NCBI GenBank assembly: GCA_945957575.1
Contig: CAMFLW010000022.1
Coordinates: 1 to 35,136, forward strand
Length of the DNA stretch: 35,136 nucleotides
Source of the DNA: an uncultured Aeromonas sp.
GTDB taxonomy: Bacteria; Pseudomonadota; Gammaproteobacteria; Enterobacterales; Aeromonadaceae
Direction: 5' to 3'
The notes below the pieces were generated by a model that made no database searches, had not been told where the DNA came from, and worked only from the letters and a program-made list of their open reading frames with translations. The position numbers and the translations under genes are program-made. The first letter of the stretch is position 1. The number at the start of each line of letters is the position of its first letter. Of this stretch, positions 11,465 to 20,141 are shown one piece after another.

Positions 11465-11494
11465 CTGCACCGCTCAACCGGCAGGCCAGCAGCC

Positions 11495-12376
11495 ATGACG
11501 AAGCGCCTCTCCATCACACTGCCCAAACGTCGAGCAGTCAGGGGATGGCGCATCGCCACATCGCTGCTTCTCGGCACGCTGCTTGGCTCTTTGCTGCAAG
11601 GCTGCAACCAGCAGAGCTACCAGCTCTCCACTCGCTATCAGAGCGCCAACCAGAACGAGCGCATCGCCTTTCTCATCCTCCACTACACCGATGAGGATAA
11701 CGCCCACTCCCTGCGCCTCTTGACCAAGCCGGAGCACAAGGTGAGCGCCCACTACCTGATCCCCCGTGGCAGCCGCGAGACACCGCTCCCCGTCTATCAG
11801 CTGGTGCCGGATAGCCAGCGTGCCTGGCATGCAGGGCGCAGCCGCTGGCACCAATATGCCGGGCTCAATGCCAGCTCCCTTGGCATCGAGATCGTCAACC
11901 TCGGCTATCCGCCGGAAGATGAGCCGCTGGCCCCGGATGCCCGCCGCTGGCAACCCTATACCCCGCAGCAGATTGCCGCCGTCGGCGCCCTCAGTCGGGA
12001 GCTGGTCGCCCACTACCAGATTCCACCGACCCAGGTGCTGGGCCACAGCGATGTCGCCCCCGAACGCAAGCAGGATCCCGGCCCCCACTTCCCCTGGCGC
12101 CAGCTCTATCTTGAGTACGGCGTCGGCGCCTGGCCAGATGAAAGCCGGGTGGCAGCGCTGCTCGCCAGTACTCTGCCCGAATGGAGTAGCAGCATGTGGC
12201 AGCAGCAACTGGCTCGCTACGGCTACAGCCTGTCACAGAGCGGCCAGTGGGACGAACAGAGCCGCGCCGTCATGCGTGCCTTCCAGCTCCACTTTCGCGC
12301 CGATAAAGTCGATAGCGAACCGGATAGCGAGTGTCAGGCCATCCTGATGGCCCTGCTCGAGAAGTACCCAAACTAG
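11495..12376 (+). CDS. amiD: N-acetylmuramoyl-L-alanine amidase AmiD, lipoprotein
   Basis: Zinc amidase that cleaves the bond between MurNAc and L-alanine in peptidoglycan. In E. coli it is anchored to the outer membrane. The 293 residues begin with a signal sequence ending in a lipobox (LLQGC, Cys37). The amidase_2 fold follows, with zinc ligands His63 in LHYTDED and the His and Asp of HSDVAPERKQDPGPHFPW. A C-terminal peptidoglycan-binding-like domain (about 225-290, LARYGYSLS ... FQLHFRAD) matches the E. coli layout. It starts 30 bases after yehS with only a weak CAGG ribosome site, so it is probably co-transcribed. The signal peptide has an unusually long basic N region. Confidence 0.93.
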   Translation: MTKRLSITLPKRRAVRGWRIATSLLLGTLLGSLLQGCNQQSYQLSTRYQSANQNERIAFLILHYTDEDNAHSLRLLTKPEHKVSAHYLIPRGSRETPLPVYQLVPDSQRAWHAGRSRWHQYAGLNASSLGIEIVNLGYPPEDEPLAPDARRWQPYTPQQIAAVGALSRELVAHYQIPPTQVLGHSDVAPERKQDPGPHFPWRQLYLEYGVGAWPDESRVAALLASTLPEWSSSMWQQQLARYGYSLSQSGQWDEQSRAVMRAFQLHFRADKVDSEPDSECQAILMALLEKYPN

Positions 12377-12408
12377 CCCACCCTTTCACCACTTCCCTCC
12401 CCGCTTTG

Positions 12409-12445
12409 ATAGCCACTCGCTATCAAACTGTTAGGTACGAGCGAT
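12409..12445 (+). promoter_or_regulatory. Predicted OxyR binding site upstream of dps
   Basis: The pattern is ATAG-N7-CTAT-N7-TTAG-N7-CGAT, matching the tetrameric OxyR motif (four ATAG/CTAT blocks with 7-base gaps) at 14 of 16 block positions. The second half also carries the inner T and A of the consensus. The first half is the core of a perfect 9-bp inverted repeat (12405-12427). The site ends where a poor -35 would begin (about 12446), with TAATCT (12469-12474) as the possible -10. That geometry suits direct activation by OxyR. Confidence 0.65.
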
Positions 12446-12528
12446 TATCCCTTCAAATAACAAGGGGTTAATCTGAGTTCGTTCCAAGACAGATTGTCTA
12501 ACCCGATTTCCTTATCTGGAGGTGAATG

Positions 12529-12996
12529 ATGAAAAGCCCGATTGGTCTTGATACCGCTCAATCACAAGCTCTGGCTGCCGAGCTGAACAAGTTGCTGGCC
12601 AGCTACCAGATCCTCTACATGAACGTCCGCGGCTTCCACTGGAATATCCGTGGCAACCAGTTCTTCGAGCTGCACCTGAAGTTCGAGGAGATCTACAACG
12701 ACCTGCTGCTGAAAGTCGATGCCCTGGCAGAACGCATCCTGACCCTGGATAGCGTGCCGCTGCACAGCTTCAGCGACTACATCAAGGTCTCAGCCATTCC
12801 CGAACAGAAAGGGCTGCACGACGGTCGTGCCTGTGTCGAATCCCTGCTGGGGAGCTTCCGTGAACTGCTGGTGGCTCAGCGCCGTATTCTGGCTCAGGCC
12901 GCCGATGCTGGTGATGAAGGGACAGCGTCCATTCTCTCCGACTATGTCCAGCAGCAGGAGAAACTGGTCTGGATGCTGCGCGCCTACCTGGCCTGA
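12529..12996 (+). CDS. dps: Dps family DNA-binding/ferritin-like protein
   Basis: Stress protein that stores iron and uses H2O2 to oxidise Fe2+ in a 12-subunit shell. The 155 residues contain the ferroxidase-centre segment VRGFHWNIRG with its histidine and the following acidic helix ELHLKFEEIYNDLL, which supplies the partner-subunit residues, and HxxxDALAERIL-like packing. The N-terminal tail is short with few lysines, so DNA binding may be weaker than in E. coli Dps. Two ATGs are adjacent (12526 and 12529); the second is chosen because GGAGG is then six bases away. It is preceded by a predicted OxyR site and followed by a strong terminator, so it is a single-gene unit. Confidence 0.93.
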   Translation: MKSPIGLDTAQSQALAAELNKLLASYQILYMNVRGFHWNIRGNQFFELHLKFEEIYNDLLLKVDALAERILTLDSVPLHSFSDYIKVSAIPEQKGLHDGRACVESLLGSFRELLVAQRRILAQAADAGDEGTASILSDYVQQQEKLVWMLRAYLA

Positions 12997-13057
12997 CCCG
13001 TTGTTGAAGTGAGCTTTGTTGCAAACCTGAGTTGTCTCTCCTTTTATCCACCCGCTT

Positions 13058-13082
13058 GCCGCCCTGTTTGGGCGGCTTTTTT
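13058..13082 (+). terminator. Rho-independent terminator of dps
   Basis: GCCGCCC and GGGCGGC form a perfect 7-bp stem with loop TGTTT, followed by six Ts. It ends just before the FNR box of hcp. Confidence 0.88.
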
Positions 13083-13086
13083 GTTT

Positions 13087-13100
13087 TTGATCTGCATCAA
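13087..13100 (+). promoter_or_regulatory. Perfect FNR/CRP-family anaerobic box upstream of hcp
   Basis: TTGATCTGCATCAA is an exact match to the FNR consensus TTGAT-N4-ATCAA. It lies 102 bases before the hcp start and about 34 bases upstream of a possible extended -10 (TGTCTATTA, about 13125-13133). That spacing puts it near -41 to -45, as for a class II activated promoter. It implies induction of hcp without oxygen, as in E. coli. Confidence 0.8.
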
Positions 13101-13201
13101 GGGAAGCTTAATTGGCAAATTGAATGTCTATTAAGTTTTTCGCGAGGGGAATAGAATCGGCACAAAACAAACAACTGAAATGTCCAATTAGGAGAGGCAT
13201 G

Positions 13202-14851
13202 ATGTTTTGTGTGCAATGTGAACAGACAATTCGTACCCCGGCTGGCAATGGCTGTGCCTACGCACAAGGTATGTGCGGCAAGACGGCGGAAACCTCGGAT
13301 CTGCAGGATGTGCTGATCTACACCCTGCAGGGGCTCAGCGCCTGGGCGCTGGCCGCCCGTGAGCAGGGCATCATAGATCGCGAAATCGATGCCTTCGTGC
13401 CCAAGGCCTTCTTCGCCACCCTCACCAACGTCAACTTCGACTCGAATCGCATCGTGGCCTATGTCAATCAGGCCCTCGCCTATCGCCAGCTGCTGGCCGA
13501 TCGTCTGGCTGGGCTAGCGGTGCAGGTAAGCGACTTGCCGTCATCCGCCCACTTCGAGCCCGGTGCCGAACTGCTGGAACAGCTCGCTCATGCCGCGCCA
13601 GCCGCCCCCAATCGGGGCAAGAGTGAGGTGAACGAGGACATCATGGGGCTGCGTCTGCTCTGCCTTTACGGCCTCAAGGGCGCTGCAGCCTACATGGAGC
13701 ACGCCCGGGTGCTGGATCAGCAGAGTGACGAGGTAGCCGCCGAATTCCACCGCATCATGAGCTGGCTCAGCACAGACCCGAGCGAAATGGGTCGGCTGTT
13801 CAGCTGTGCCATGGAGATCGGTCAGCTCAACTTCAAAATCATGGCGATGCTGGATCTGGGTGAAACCAGCGCCTTCGGCCATCCGGAACCGACCCAGGTC
13901 AGGGTCACCCCCATCCCCGGCAAGTGCATTCTGGTCTCCGGCCACGACATGATGGATCTCAAGCTCATTCTGGAGCAGACCAAGGGGACCGGCATTCATG
14001 TCTACACCCACGGCGAGATGCTGCCCGCGCTGGCCTACCCCTTCTTCAAGCAGTACCCCCATCTGGTGGGCAACTACGGCTCCGCCTGGCAGAACCAGCA
14101 GAAGGAGTTTGCCAACTTCCCGGGCGCGGTAGTGATGACCTCCAACTGCATCATCGACCCGAACGTGGGCAACTACTCGGACCGCATCTTCACCCGCTCC
14201 ATCGTCGGCTGGCCGGGCGTAACCCATCTTGAGGGAGATGATTTCTCCGCCGTGATCGCCAAGGCACAAGCGCTGGAAGGCTTCAAGCACACCGAGCTCG
14301 AGCACTTCATCACCATCGGCTTTGCCCGCAACGCTCTGACGCAGGCCGCCCCCGCGGTGATTGAGAAGGTCAAGGCCGGAGAGATCAGCCACTTCTTCCT
14401 GGTGGGTGGCTGTGACGGTGACAAGGCCGAGCGCGCCTACTTCACCGAGTTTGCCAAGGCGGCGCCGCGTGACAGCCTGCTGCTCACCCTGGGCTGCGGC
14501 AAGTACAAGTTCAACAAGCTCGATTTTGGCGATATCGGCGGCATTCCGCGCCTACTGGACGTGGGCCAGTGCAACGATGCCTACTCAGCCATCCAGCTGG
14601 CACTGGCACTCTCAGAGGCGTTCGAGTGCGGGGTCAACGATCTGCCGCTGACGCTGGTGCTCTCCTGGTTCGAGCAAAAAGCCATCGTCATTCTGCTCAC
14701 CCTGCTCTCCCTCGGGGTGAAAGACATCCGTACCGGCCCGACCGCCCCGGCCTTCCTCACCCCGGCGCTGCTCAAAGTGCTGGAGGAGCAATTCGGTCTG
14801 AAAGGAACCACCACGGCCGAGGCTGACTTGGCCGAGATCCTGGCGGCCTGA
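13202..14851 (+). CDS. hcp: Hybrid cluster protein / hydroxylamine reductase
   Basis: Iron-sulfur-oxo enzyme, induced by nitrate/nitrite growth and nitrosative stress. E. coli Hcp reduces NO, or hydroxylamine in vitro. The 549 residues match the family. The N-terminal cysteines follow C-X2-C-X11-C-X6-C (Cys3, Cys6, Cys18, Cys25), the pattern of the enterobacterial class with a 2Fe-2S proximal cluster. Later cysteine motifs ([25 protein letters not shown]) supply the hybrid cluster. The frame is open further upstream, and two ATGs are adjacent (13199, 13202). The second is chosen because AGGAG is seven bases away. Its redox partner hcr follows, separated by a terminator. Confidence 0.97.
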   Translation: MFCVQCEQTIRTPAGNGCAYAQGMCGKTAETSDLQDVLIYTLQGLSAWALAAREQGIIDREIDAFVPKAFFATLTNVNFDSNRIVAYVNQALAYRQLLADRLAGLAVQVSDLPSSAHFEPGAELLEQLAHAAPAAPNRGKSEVNEDIMGLRLLCLYGLKGAAAYMEHARVLDQQSDEVAAEFHRIMSWLSTDPSEMGRLFSCAMEIGQLNFKIMAMLDLGETSAFGHPEPTQVRVTPIPGKCILVSGHDMMDLKLILEQTKGTGIHVYTHGEMLPALAYPFFKQYPHLVGNYGSAWQNQQKEFANFPGAVVMTSNCIIDPNVGNYSDRIFTRSIVGWPGVTHLEGDDFSAVIAKAQALEGFKHTELEHFITIGFARNALTQAAPAVIEKVKAGEISHFFLVGGCDGDKAERAYFTEFAKAAPRDSLLLTLGCGKYKFNKLDFGDIGGIPRLLDVGQCNDAYSAIQLALALSEAFECGVNDLPLTLVLSWFEQKAIVILLTLLSLGVKDIRTGPTAPAFLTPALLKVLEEQFGLKGTTTAEADLAEILAA

Positions 14852-14876
14852 TCGGCACCTCATGTTGTAATCGTTT

Positions 14877-14902
14877 GGCGAGCCGCCCGGCTCGCCTTTT
14901 TT
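14877..14902 (+). terminator. Rho-independent terminator between hcp and hcr
   Basis: GGCGAGCC (14877-14884) and GGCTCGCC (14889-14896) form a perfect 8-bp stem with a four-base loop and six Ts after it. It lies inside the expected hcp-hcr operon and should make hcr expression lower than hcp. Confidence 0.85.
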
Positions 14903-14962
14903 CTGGACCCGGCTTTTTCACCAGACGTTTTTCAACCCGTTTCAAACCTAAGGAGCCTTGTG

Positions 14963-15952
14963 ATGACCTCTCTCACGCTCACCTGCATTGGCCGCCAACA
15001 GAACACCCACGACGTCGTGAGCTGGCAGCTGGTACCGGTTGCAGGCAGCCTCCCTCCCGTACTGGCTGGCCAGTGCATCACCCTGCACACCGATATCGAC
15101 GGCCAGCCCCACTGCCGCGCCTATACCCTCTCCTCCAGTCCGCAGGATGCCTGCTGGCAGGTCACCATCAAGGATGTGGGGCTGGTCTCCCACCATCTGC
15201 ACCAGACCTTGCAGGTGGGGGACAAGATCCGGATCGATGGCCCGTTCGGCGATTTCAATCTGACCACCCTGCCCTGCGAACGGCCGCTGCTGCTCAGTGC
15301 CGGTTCCGGCATCACCCCCATGTGGGCCATGTTGCGGGACGAGCTGGCCAAACGGCCAGACGCCGATATCCGCTTTATTCACAGTGCCCGCTCGCCGGAG
15401 GATGTGATCTTCGCAGACGAGCTGGCAGCCCTGGCCGAGGCTCATCCCGGTGTACGGCATGCCCTGATCCTGGAACAGGCCCCTGCAGATCACCCCTGGA
15501 TGGGCAGACTCACCCCCGCCATGCTGGCCGAGCTGGCCCCAGACCTGCTCGCACGCCACGTCTATCTGTGCGGGCCCGCGCCTTACATGGCTACAGTCTG
15601 CACCATGCTGGCGGAGCTGGGACTGCCGCCGGAGCAACTGCATCAGGAGTCCTTTGGTCTTCCCCCAGCAGAGCCAGCCACGACCACCAGCGACCACTTC
15701 TGGCTGACCCTGAAAAAGAGTGGCAAAAAGGTGAAGATCCTGCCTGGTCAGACCCTGCTGGCGGCGCTGGAAGCTGCGGGTGAAACCATGATGGCAGCTT
15801 GCCGCGCAGGCGTATGCGGCAGCTGTCGTTGCACCACCACAGGTGACATCGAGCGCCAGAGCGTGATGACCCTGAGTGCACAGGATCTGGAGAGCGGCGT
15901 TGCCCTGGCCTGCTCCTGCACCGCGCAAGGGGATATCAGCCTCGACTATTAA
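14963..15952 (+). CDS. hcr: NADH oxidoreductase Hcr, electron donor to Hcp
   Basis: Flavo-iron-sulfur reductase that passes electrons from NADH to Hcp. The 329 residues hold an FAD-binding domain with CRAYTLSSSP (about 50-60), an NAD-binding domain with SAGSGITPMWAML (about 111-123) and VYLCGPAPYM, and a C-terminal plant-type 2Fe-2S ferredoxin domain with ACRAGVCGSCRC and a final cysteine in LACSC. GTG (14960) and ATG (14963) are adjacent; ATG is chosen because AGGAG is seven bases upstream. It follows hcp with a terminator between. No separate promoter is obvious, so expression probably depends on read-through. Confidence 0.94.
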   Translation: MTSLTLTCIGRQQNTHDVVSWQLVPVAGSLPPVLAGQCITLHTDIDGQPHCRAYTLSSSPQDACWQVTIKDVGLVSHHLHQTLQVGDKIRIDGPFGDFNLTTLPCERPLLLSAGSGITPMWAMLRDELAKRPDADIRFIHSARSPEDVIFADELAALAEAHPGVRHALILEQAPADHPWMGRLTPAMLAELAPDLLARHVYLCGPAPYMATVCTMLAELGLPPEQLHQESFGLPPAEPATTTSDHFWLTLKKSGKKVKILPGQTLLAALEAAGETMMAACRAGVCGSCRCTTTGDIERQSVMTLSAQDLESGVALACSCTAQGDISLDY

Positions 15953-16046
15953 GGCGTGGCAAAGGCGTCATCAATATCTCAATCTTTCCCCGAGCGGGCA
16001 GGACGAGTAGACTCTGCCCCAGTTTCACCAGAACACGGGATAAAAA

Positions 16047-17060
16047 ATGACAATACTGGTCACAGGGGGCGCCGGCTATATCGGCTCCCACACCCTGGTT
16101 GAGCTGCTCGGCGCGGGGCAGCAGGTCGTGGTGCTGGACAACCTCTCCAACTCCTCACCAGAGTCACTCAAGCGGGTCGAGCAGATCACCGGCAAACCAG
16201 TCACCTTCGTTGAAGGGGATGTGCTGGACAGAGCCTGCCTGCAGCAGCTGTTCGCCAACCACCAGATCGAAGCGGTGATCCACTTCGCCGGTCTCAAGGC
16301 GGTCGGGGAGTCGAGCCAGATCCCGCTCACCTACTATCAGAACAACATCAGCGGCACCCTGGTGCTGTGTGAGGAGATGGCCAGGGCCGGGGTTTTCCGG
16401 CTGGTATTCAGCTCCTCAGCTACCGTCTATGGCGATCCCGCCTCGGTGCCACTGCGGGAAGATTTCCCCACCAGCGCCACCAACCCCTACGGTCGATCCA
16501 AGCTGATCGTCGAGGAGATCCTGCGTGATCTGTTCAAATCCGATCCCCGCTGGGCCATCGTGCTGCTGCGCTACTTCAACCCGGTCGGCGCCCACGAGAG
16601 TGGCCTGATAGGCGAAGATCCCAACGGCATCCCCAATAACCTGCTGCCCTATATCAGTCAGGTCGGTGTGGGCAAGCTCAAGGAGCTGGGGGTATTTGGC
16701 AACGACTACCCGACGCCGGACGGTACCGGGGTGCGCGATTACATCCATGTGGTGGATCTGGCCATCGGCCACCTCAAAGCACTGGCGCGCATCAAGCGCG
16801 ACACCGGCGTCTTCACCTACAACCTGGGCACCGGTCAGGGCTACTCGGTACTGGAGATGGTCAAGGCGTTTGAAGCGGCCAGCGGCCGACTCATTCCCTA
16901 CCAGATCAAACCCCGTCGCCCGGGCGACATCGCCGAGTGCTGGGCCGAGCCGACGCTGGCCCGTGCCGAGCTGGGCTGGCAGGCAGAGCGCGGTCTGGAA
17001 CAGATGATGGCCGATACCTGGCGCTGGCAAAGCAACAACCCGAACGGCTATCAAGACTGA
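16047..17060 (+). CDS. galE: UDP-glucose 4-epimerase
   Basis: NAD-dependent epimerase that interconverts UDP-glucose and UDP-galactose for galactose use and surface polysaccharides. The 337 residues contain the Rossmann motif GGAGYIGSH (7-15), Ser124 in FSSSAT, the catalytic pair Tyr148-X3-Lys152 in NPYGRSK, and the C-terminal [10 protein letters not shown] segment. All match E. coli GalE (338 residues). It stands alone here with no galT, galK or galM beside it, so a role in polysaccharide precursor supply is as likely as galactose breakdown. The ribosome site is weak (GGGAT). A strong terminator follows. Confidence 0.97.
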   Translation: MTILVTGGAGYIGSHTLVELLGAGQQVVVLDNLSNSSPESLKRVEQITGKPVTFVEGDVLDRACLQQLFANHQIEAVIHFAGLKAVGESSQIPLTYYQNNISGTLVLCEEMARAGVFRLVFSSSATVYGDPASVPLREDFPTSATNPYGRSKLIVEEILRDLFKSDPRWAIVLLRYFNPVGAHESGLIGEDPNGIPNNLLPYISQVGVGKLKELGVFGNDYPTPDGTGVRDYIHVVDLAIGHLKALARIKRDTGVFTYNLGTGQGYSVLEMVKAFEAASGRLIPYQIKPRRPGDIAECWAEPTLARAELGWQAERGLEQMMADTWRWQSNNPNGYQD

Positions 17061-17077
17061 TGATCTAGCGGGCTGAT

Positions 17078-17120
17078 AACAGAACGCCCCGGCATGAAGA
17101 TGTCGGGGCGTTCTGTTTTT
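17078..17120 (+). terminator. Rho-independent terminator of galE
   Basis: AACAGAACGCCCCG (17078-17091) pairs perfectly with CGGGGCGTTCTGTT (17104-17117). The stem extends by three inner pairs, and a T run follows (17116-17120). It lies between convergent galE and lpxT and may also slow lpxT transcripts. Confidence 0.9.
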
Positions 17121-17131
17121 GCTGCGCTCAA

Positions 17132-17833
17132 TCAGTGAGCCTGACTACGCAGCAGTGGCAAAGGGGCCAGATAGGGAACGATTCGCGCAATCAGGCGATC
17201 CGATAGCGGGGTCAGCAGCAACCAGGGCAGGCAGAGAGTCGCCATCCCCAGCGCACCGACATAGACATCGGTAAACCAGTGGGCCCCTGCCAGAATGCGT
17301 GGCGCGGAAAAGAGCGGCACCATCAGTAATGCGGTGCTCCCCGCCCAGCGCGGCAGGTAGCGCAGAGCATAACCTGCAAAGATCATCAGGAACAGGGCGT
17401 GATCCCCGGGGAAGCTGTCACCGGAAGAGTCCTTGGTCGGGATCTCACTGAGATGAGTGACTCGCAGGGCGTCGCTCACCATCAGGGTCGGGCTGGGGCG
17501 CGCCACCGGCAGCTGGTGGCCAAGCTGGTTAATCACCACTGCGCTCAGCAGCATCACTATGCCCATCGCCACCAGTTGGCGACGGCCCGCCAGATCCCGG
17601 GCAAAGAAGCTACGGGCCAGGATTATTCCCATGCAGCCCAGCACCACCAGATCGAACAACCGGTTGTTGGTGATGGCTACCAAATCCGCCCAGTGGGCAG
17701 ACTCACCAAGCCAAGCGTTGACGGTGTGAAAAATCGCGAGATCCCACCGAGCCCAAGGACCATGAGCGGGCAGCGCAGCCCAACTGATGGCCACCAGACC
17801 ACCGACCAGATAGCAGAGCAGGAACTTGCCCAT
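17132..17833 (-). CDS. lpxT: Lipid A 1-diphosphate synthase LpxT, PAP2 family
   Basis: Inner-membrane phosphotransferase that moves a phosphate from undecaprenyl pyrophosphate to the 1-position of lipid A on the periplasmic side. It links lipid A charge to carrier recycling. The 233 residues have several membrane segments. PAP2 motifs are RP (112-113), SFPGDH (140-145) and R-X5-H-X3-D (Arg179, His185, Asp189). The stretch PTKDSSGDSFPGDH and the end WLLLTPLSDRLI closely resemble remembered E. coli LpxT (237 residues). The lysine that starts the usual PAP2 motif KX6RP is replaced (Gly at that spacing). The frame extends 33 codons upstream from a TTG, but the ATG behind GGAGAG is chosen. Confidence 0.88.
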   Translation of the reverse strand: MGKFLLCYLVGGLVAISWAALPAHGPWARWDLAIFHTVNAWLGESAHWADLVAITNNRLFDLVVLGCMGIILARSFFARDLAGRRQLVAMGIVMLLSAVVINQLGHQLPVARPSPTLMVSDALRVTHLSEIPTKDSSGDSFPGDHALFLMIFAGYALRYLPRWAGSTALLMVPLFSAPRILAGAHWFTDVYVGALGMATLCLPWLLLTPLSDRLIARIVPYLAPLPLLRSQAH

Positions 17834-17917
17834 GGGGACTCTCCGTTGGAAAAAGGGCGATATCGTAAAACTGTAGGGTCCGTCACAAAATCGAAGAATT
17901 GTAAGAAATTGCGACAC

Positions 17918-17923
17918 AATATA
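17918..17923 (-). promoter_or_regulatory. Possible -10 element of lpxT with adjacent direct repeat
   Basis: On the minus strand TATATT is a good -10, but the -35 (TTTCAG, 17 bases upstream) is poor. Just downstream, a tandem near-repeat GAAGAATTG/TAAGAAATTG (17893-17911, plus strand) has a period of about ten bases, the spacing of OmpR/PhoB-type regulator half-sites. The rest of the 259-base gap to mpl shows nothing else I can name. Confidence 0.3.
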
Positions 17924-18092
17924 AAGCCTCAAATAAAGCCCTGAAATCTATTCAAACCTCACACACCCCAACAGTGATAAGATTTCTGCCTCCGGTGTAG
18001 CATCTGTGGGCCTCTCACCATGAGTGCGGCTTGTGCCACCACCGCAACACCCCCTAGAATGCGCACTTCCCTTTACTGCGAAAGGAAGCGGT

Positions 18093-19463
18093 ATGCATAT
18101 TCACATTCTCGGGATCTGCGGCACCTTTATGGGTGGTCTGGCGGTGTTGGCAAAACAGCTTGGTTACCGGGTGACCGGTTCAGACGCCAACGTCTATCCC
18201 CCCATGAGTACCCAGCTCGAGCAACAGGGTATCGAACTGACCGAGGGCTATGACCCCTCCCAGCTTGATCCGGCGCCGGATCTGGTGGTGGTCGGCAACG
18301 CCATGAGCCGCGGTAACCCCTGTGTGGAATATGTACTGAACCGCAATCTGCCCTATATCTCCGGCCCCCAGTGGCTGCTGGAGCACGTGCTGCAGGATCG
18401 CTGGGTACTGGCCGTTGCCGGTACCCACGGTAAGACCACCACCGCCAGTATGCTGGCCTGGGTGCTGGAGTACGCCAAGCTGGAGCCCGGTTTCCTTATT
18501 GGTGGCGTGCCGGGTAACTTCCCGGTCTCCGCCCGTCTCGGCTCTGCCCCCTTCTTCGTCATCGAAGCAGACGAGTATGACTGCGCCTTCTTCGACAAGC
18601 GCTCCAAGTTCGTCCACTACCATCCGCGCACCCTGGTGATGAACAATCTGGAGTTCGACCACGCGGACATCTTCCCGGATCTCGCCGCCATCCAGCGCCA
18701 GTTCCACCACCTGATGCGCACCGTACCGAGCAATGGCCGGGTGCTGTTCCCGCAAGCCGATGACAACCTCACCGCCGTGCGCAAGATGGGCTGCTGGAGC
18801 GAAGTGGAGCTGGTCGGTCAGGACGACGCCAAGTGGAAAGCGGTCAAGCTGGCCGATGACGGCTCCGCCTTCGAGGTGTGGCTGGATGGCGAAAAGCAGG
18901 GCGAGGTGCACTGGGAGTGCATCGGCGAGCACAACGTCAACAACGGTCTGATGGCTATCGCGGCGGCCCGCCATGCCGGCGTGATGGTGGAACACGGTAT
19001 TGCGGCGCTCTGCCAGTTCAAATCTCCCAAGCGGCGGATGGAGCTCAAGGGCGAGGTAGCTGGCATCAGCGTCTATGACGATTTTGCCCACCACCCCACC
19101 GCCATCGAGACCACCCTCGGCGGCCTGCGCGCCAAGGTCGGCGGGTCACGCATTCTGGCGGTGCTGGAGCCACGCTCCAACACCATGAAACTGGGGGTCC
19201 ATAAGGAGGAGCTGGCTGGCTGCTTCGAGTGCGCTGACGAGGTGTTCTTCTTCCAGCCGCCCAACATTGGCTGGGATCTCGGCGAGGTGACGGCCCATAT
19301 GACCCGACCAGCCAAGGTGTTCAACGATCTGGAGACCCTGATCAACCGGCTGGTGGCCGAGAGCCGCGATGGCGACCATATTCTGATCATGAGCAACGGC
19401 GGCTTCGGCGGCATTCATGACAAGCTGATCGCCCGCCTCAAGGATTATCACGGCGAACTATGA
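18093..19463 (+). CDS. mpl: Murein peptide ligase Mpl
   Basis: Recycling enzyme that joins the tripeptide L-Ala-gamma-D-Glu-meso-DAP to UDP-MurNAc in the cytoplasm. The 456 residues compare with 457 in E. coli. The Mur ligase fold has an N-terminal nucleotide-binding segment ([12 protein letters not shown]), the ATP loop AGTHGKTT (109-116), a central domain with [18 protein letters not shown], and the C-terminal domain with [10 protein letters not shown]. The frame is open from 18024, but the ATG giving [10 protein letters not shown] is chosen by comparison with the family and because AAAGGAAG precedes it. Its stop overlaps the ubiX start by 4 bases. With amiD in the same window, two steps of wall recycling are represented. 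Confidence 0.96.
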   Translation: MHIHILGICGTFMGGLAVLAKQLGYRVTGSDANVYPPMSTQLEQQGIELTEGYDPSQLDPAPDLVVVGNAMSRGNPCVEYVLNRNLPYISGPQWLLEHVLQDRWVLAVAGTHGKTTTASMLAWVLEYAKLEPGFLIGGVPGNFPVSARLGSAPFFVIEADEYDCAFFDKRSKFVHYHPRTLVMNNLEFDHADIFPDLAAIQRQFHHLMRTVPSNGRVLFPQADDNLTAVRKMGCWSEVELVGQDDAKWKAVKLADDGSAFEVWLDGEKQGEVHWECIGEHNVNNGLMAIAAARHAGVMVEHGIAALCQFKSPKRRMELKGEVAGISVYDDFAHHPTAIETTLGGLRAKVGGSRILAVLEPRSNTMKLGVHKEELAGCFECADEVFFFQPPNIGWDLGEVTAHMTRPAKVFNDLETLINRLVAESRDGDHILIMSNGGFGGIHDKLIARLKDYHGEL

Positions 19464-20071
19464 ACAAAGCGATCACCCTGGCGCTGACCGGCGCCTCTGG
19501 CGCCCCTTACGCCCTGCGCCTGCTCCAGTGTCTGGTACAGGCGGACTATCGGGTCTACCTGCTCGCCTCCTCGGCGGCACGAGTGGTACTCAAGACCGAG
19601 CAGCAGCAGGAGTGGCCCGGCTCGCCGAAAGAGCTCTCTGCCTATCTCTGTCGCCAATATGGCGCCAAGGAGGGGCAGATAGTCGCCTGCGGCAAGGAGG
19701 AGTGGTTCTCGCCGGTGGCCTCCGGCTCGGCGGCGCCCAAGCAGATGGTGGTCTGCCCCTGCTCCATGGGCACCGTCTCGGCCATTGCCAACGGCACCTC
19801 CGACAACCTGCTGGAGCGGGCGGCGGACGTGGTGATCAAGGAGCGCGGCCAGCTCATTCTGGTGCCCCGCGAGAGCCCCTTCTCGGCGATCCATCTGGAG
19901 AACATGCTGAAACTGGCACGGCTCGGGGTGACCATCATGCCCGCTGCGCCGGGTTTCTATCATGAGCCGAAAAGCATCGCGGATCTGGTGGACTTTATGG
20001 TGGCGCGGATCCTCGATCATCTGGGTGTCGAGCATGCGCTGACCCGCCGCTGGGGCTATGGCCACGGTTGA
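19460..20071 (+). CDS. ubiX: Flavin prenyltransferase UbiX
   Basis: Makes prenylated FMN, the cofactor used by the decarboxylase UbiD in ubiquinone synthesis. The 203 residues begin [18 protein letters not shown], the flavin-binding start of the family. They also carry [14 protein letters not shown], the segment with the conserved Ser and Asn, [10 protein letters not shown], and [16 protein letters not shown]. The start overlaps the mpl stop as ATGA, so the two genes are translationally coupled. A bidirectional terminator follows and also serves litR from the other side. Confidence 0.95.
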   Translation: MNKAITLALTGASGAPYALRLLQCLVQADYRVYLLASSAARVVLKTEQQQEWPGSPKELSAYLCRQYGAKEGQIVACGKEEWFSPVASGSAAPKQMVVCPCSMGTVSAIANGTSDNLLERAADVVIKERGQLILVPRESPFSAIHLENMLKLARLGVTIMPAAPGFYHEPKSIADLVDFMVARILDHLGVEHALTRRWGYGHG

Positions 20072-20091
20072 GCTGACCAGACCAACAGGAT

Positions 20092-20129
20092 AAAAAAACG
20101 GCGCCACTCAATGAGTGGCGCCGTTTTTT
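20092..20129. terminator. Bidirectional terminator between ubiX and litR
   Basis: CGGCGCCACTC (20099-20109) and GAGTGGCGCCG (20113-20123) form a perfect 11-bp stem with loop AAT. Seven As lie to the left and six Ts to the right, so it works for both converging genes. Confidence 0.92.
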
Positions 20130-20141
20130 CGTTAAGTCGTG

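Noticed and set aside
13101-13190. NsrR-type nitric oxide operator upstream of hcp
   Set aside because: AT-rich inverted fragments exist, but none fits the NsrR half-site at the needed spacing; only the FNR box is convincing.
17834-17932. 33-residue N-terminal extension of lpxT
   Set aside because: It begins at TTG without a ribosome site, is AT-rich leader sequence, and the internal ATG has GGAGAG upstream and matches the E. coli start.
18020-18253. 77-codon frame starting upstream of mpl
   Set aside because: It overlaps the start of mpl in another frame, shows no family motif and has Arg-rich shadow composition. The mpl start itself has a good ribosome site and family match.
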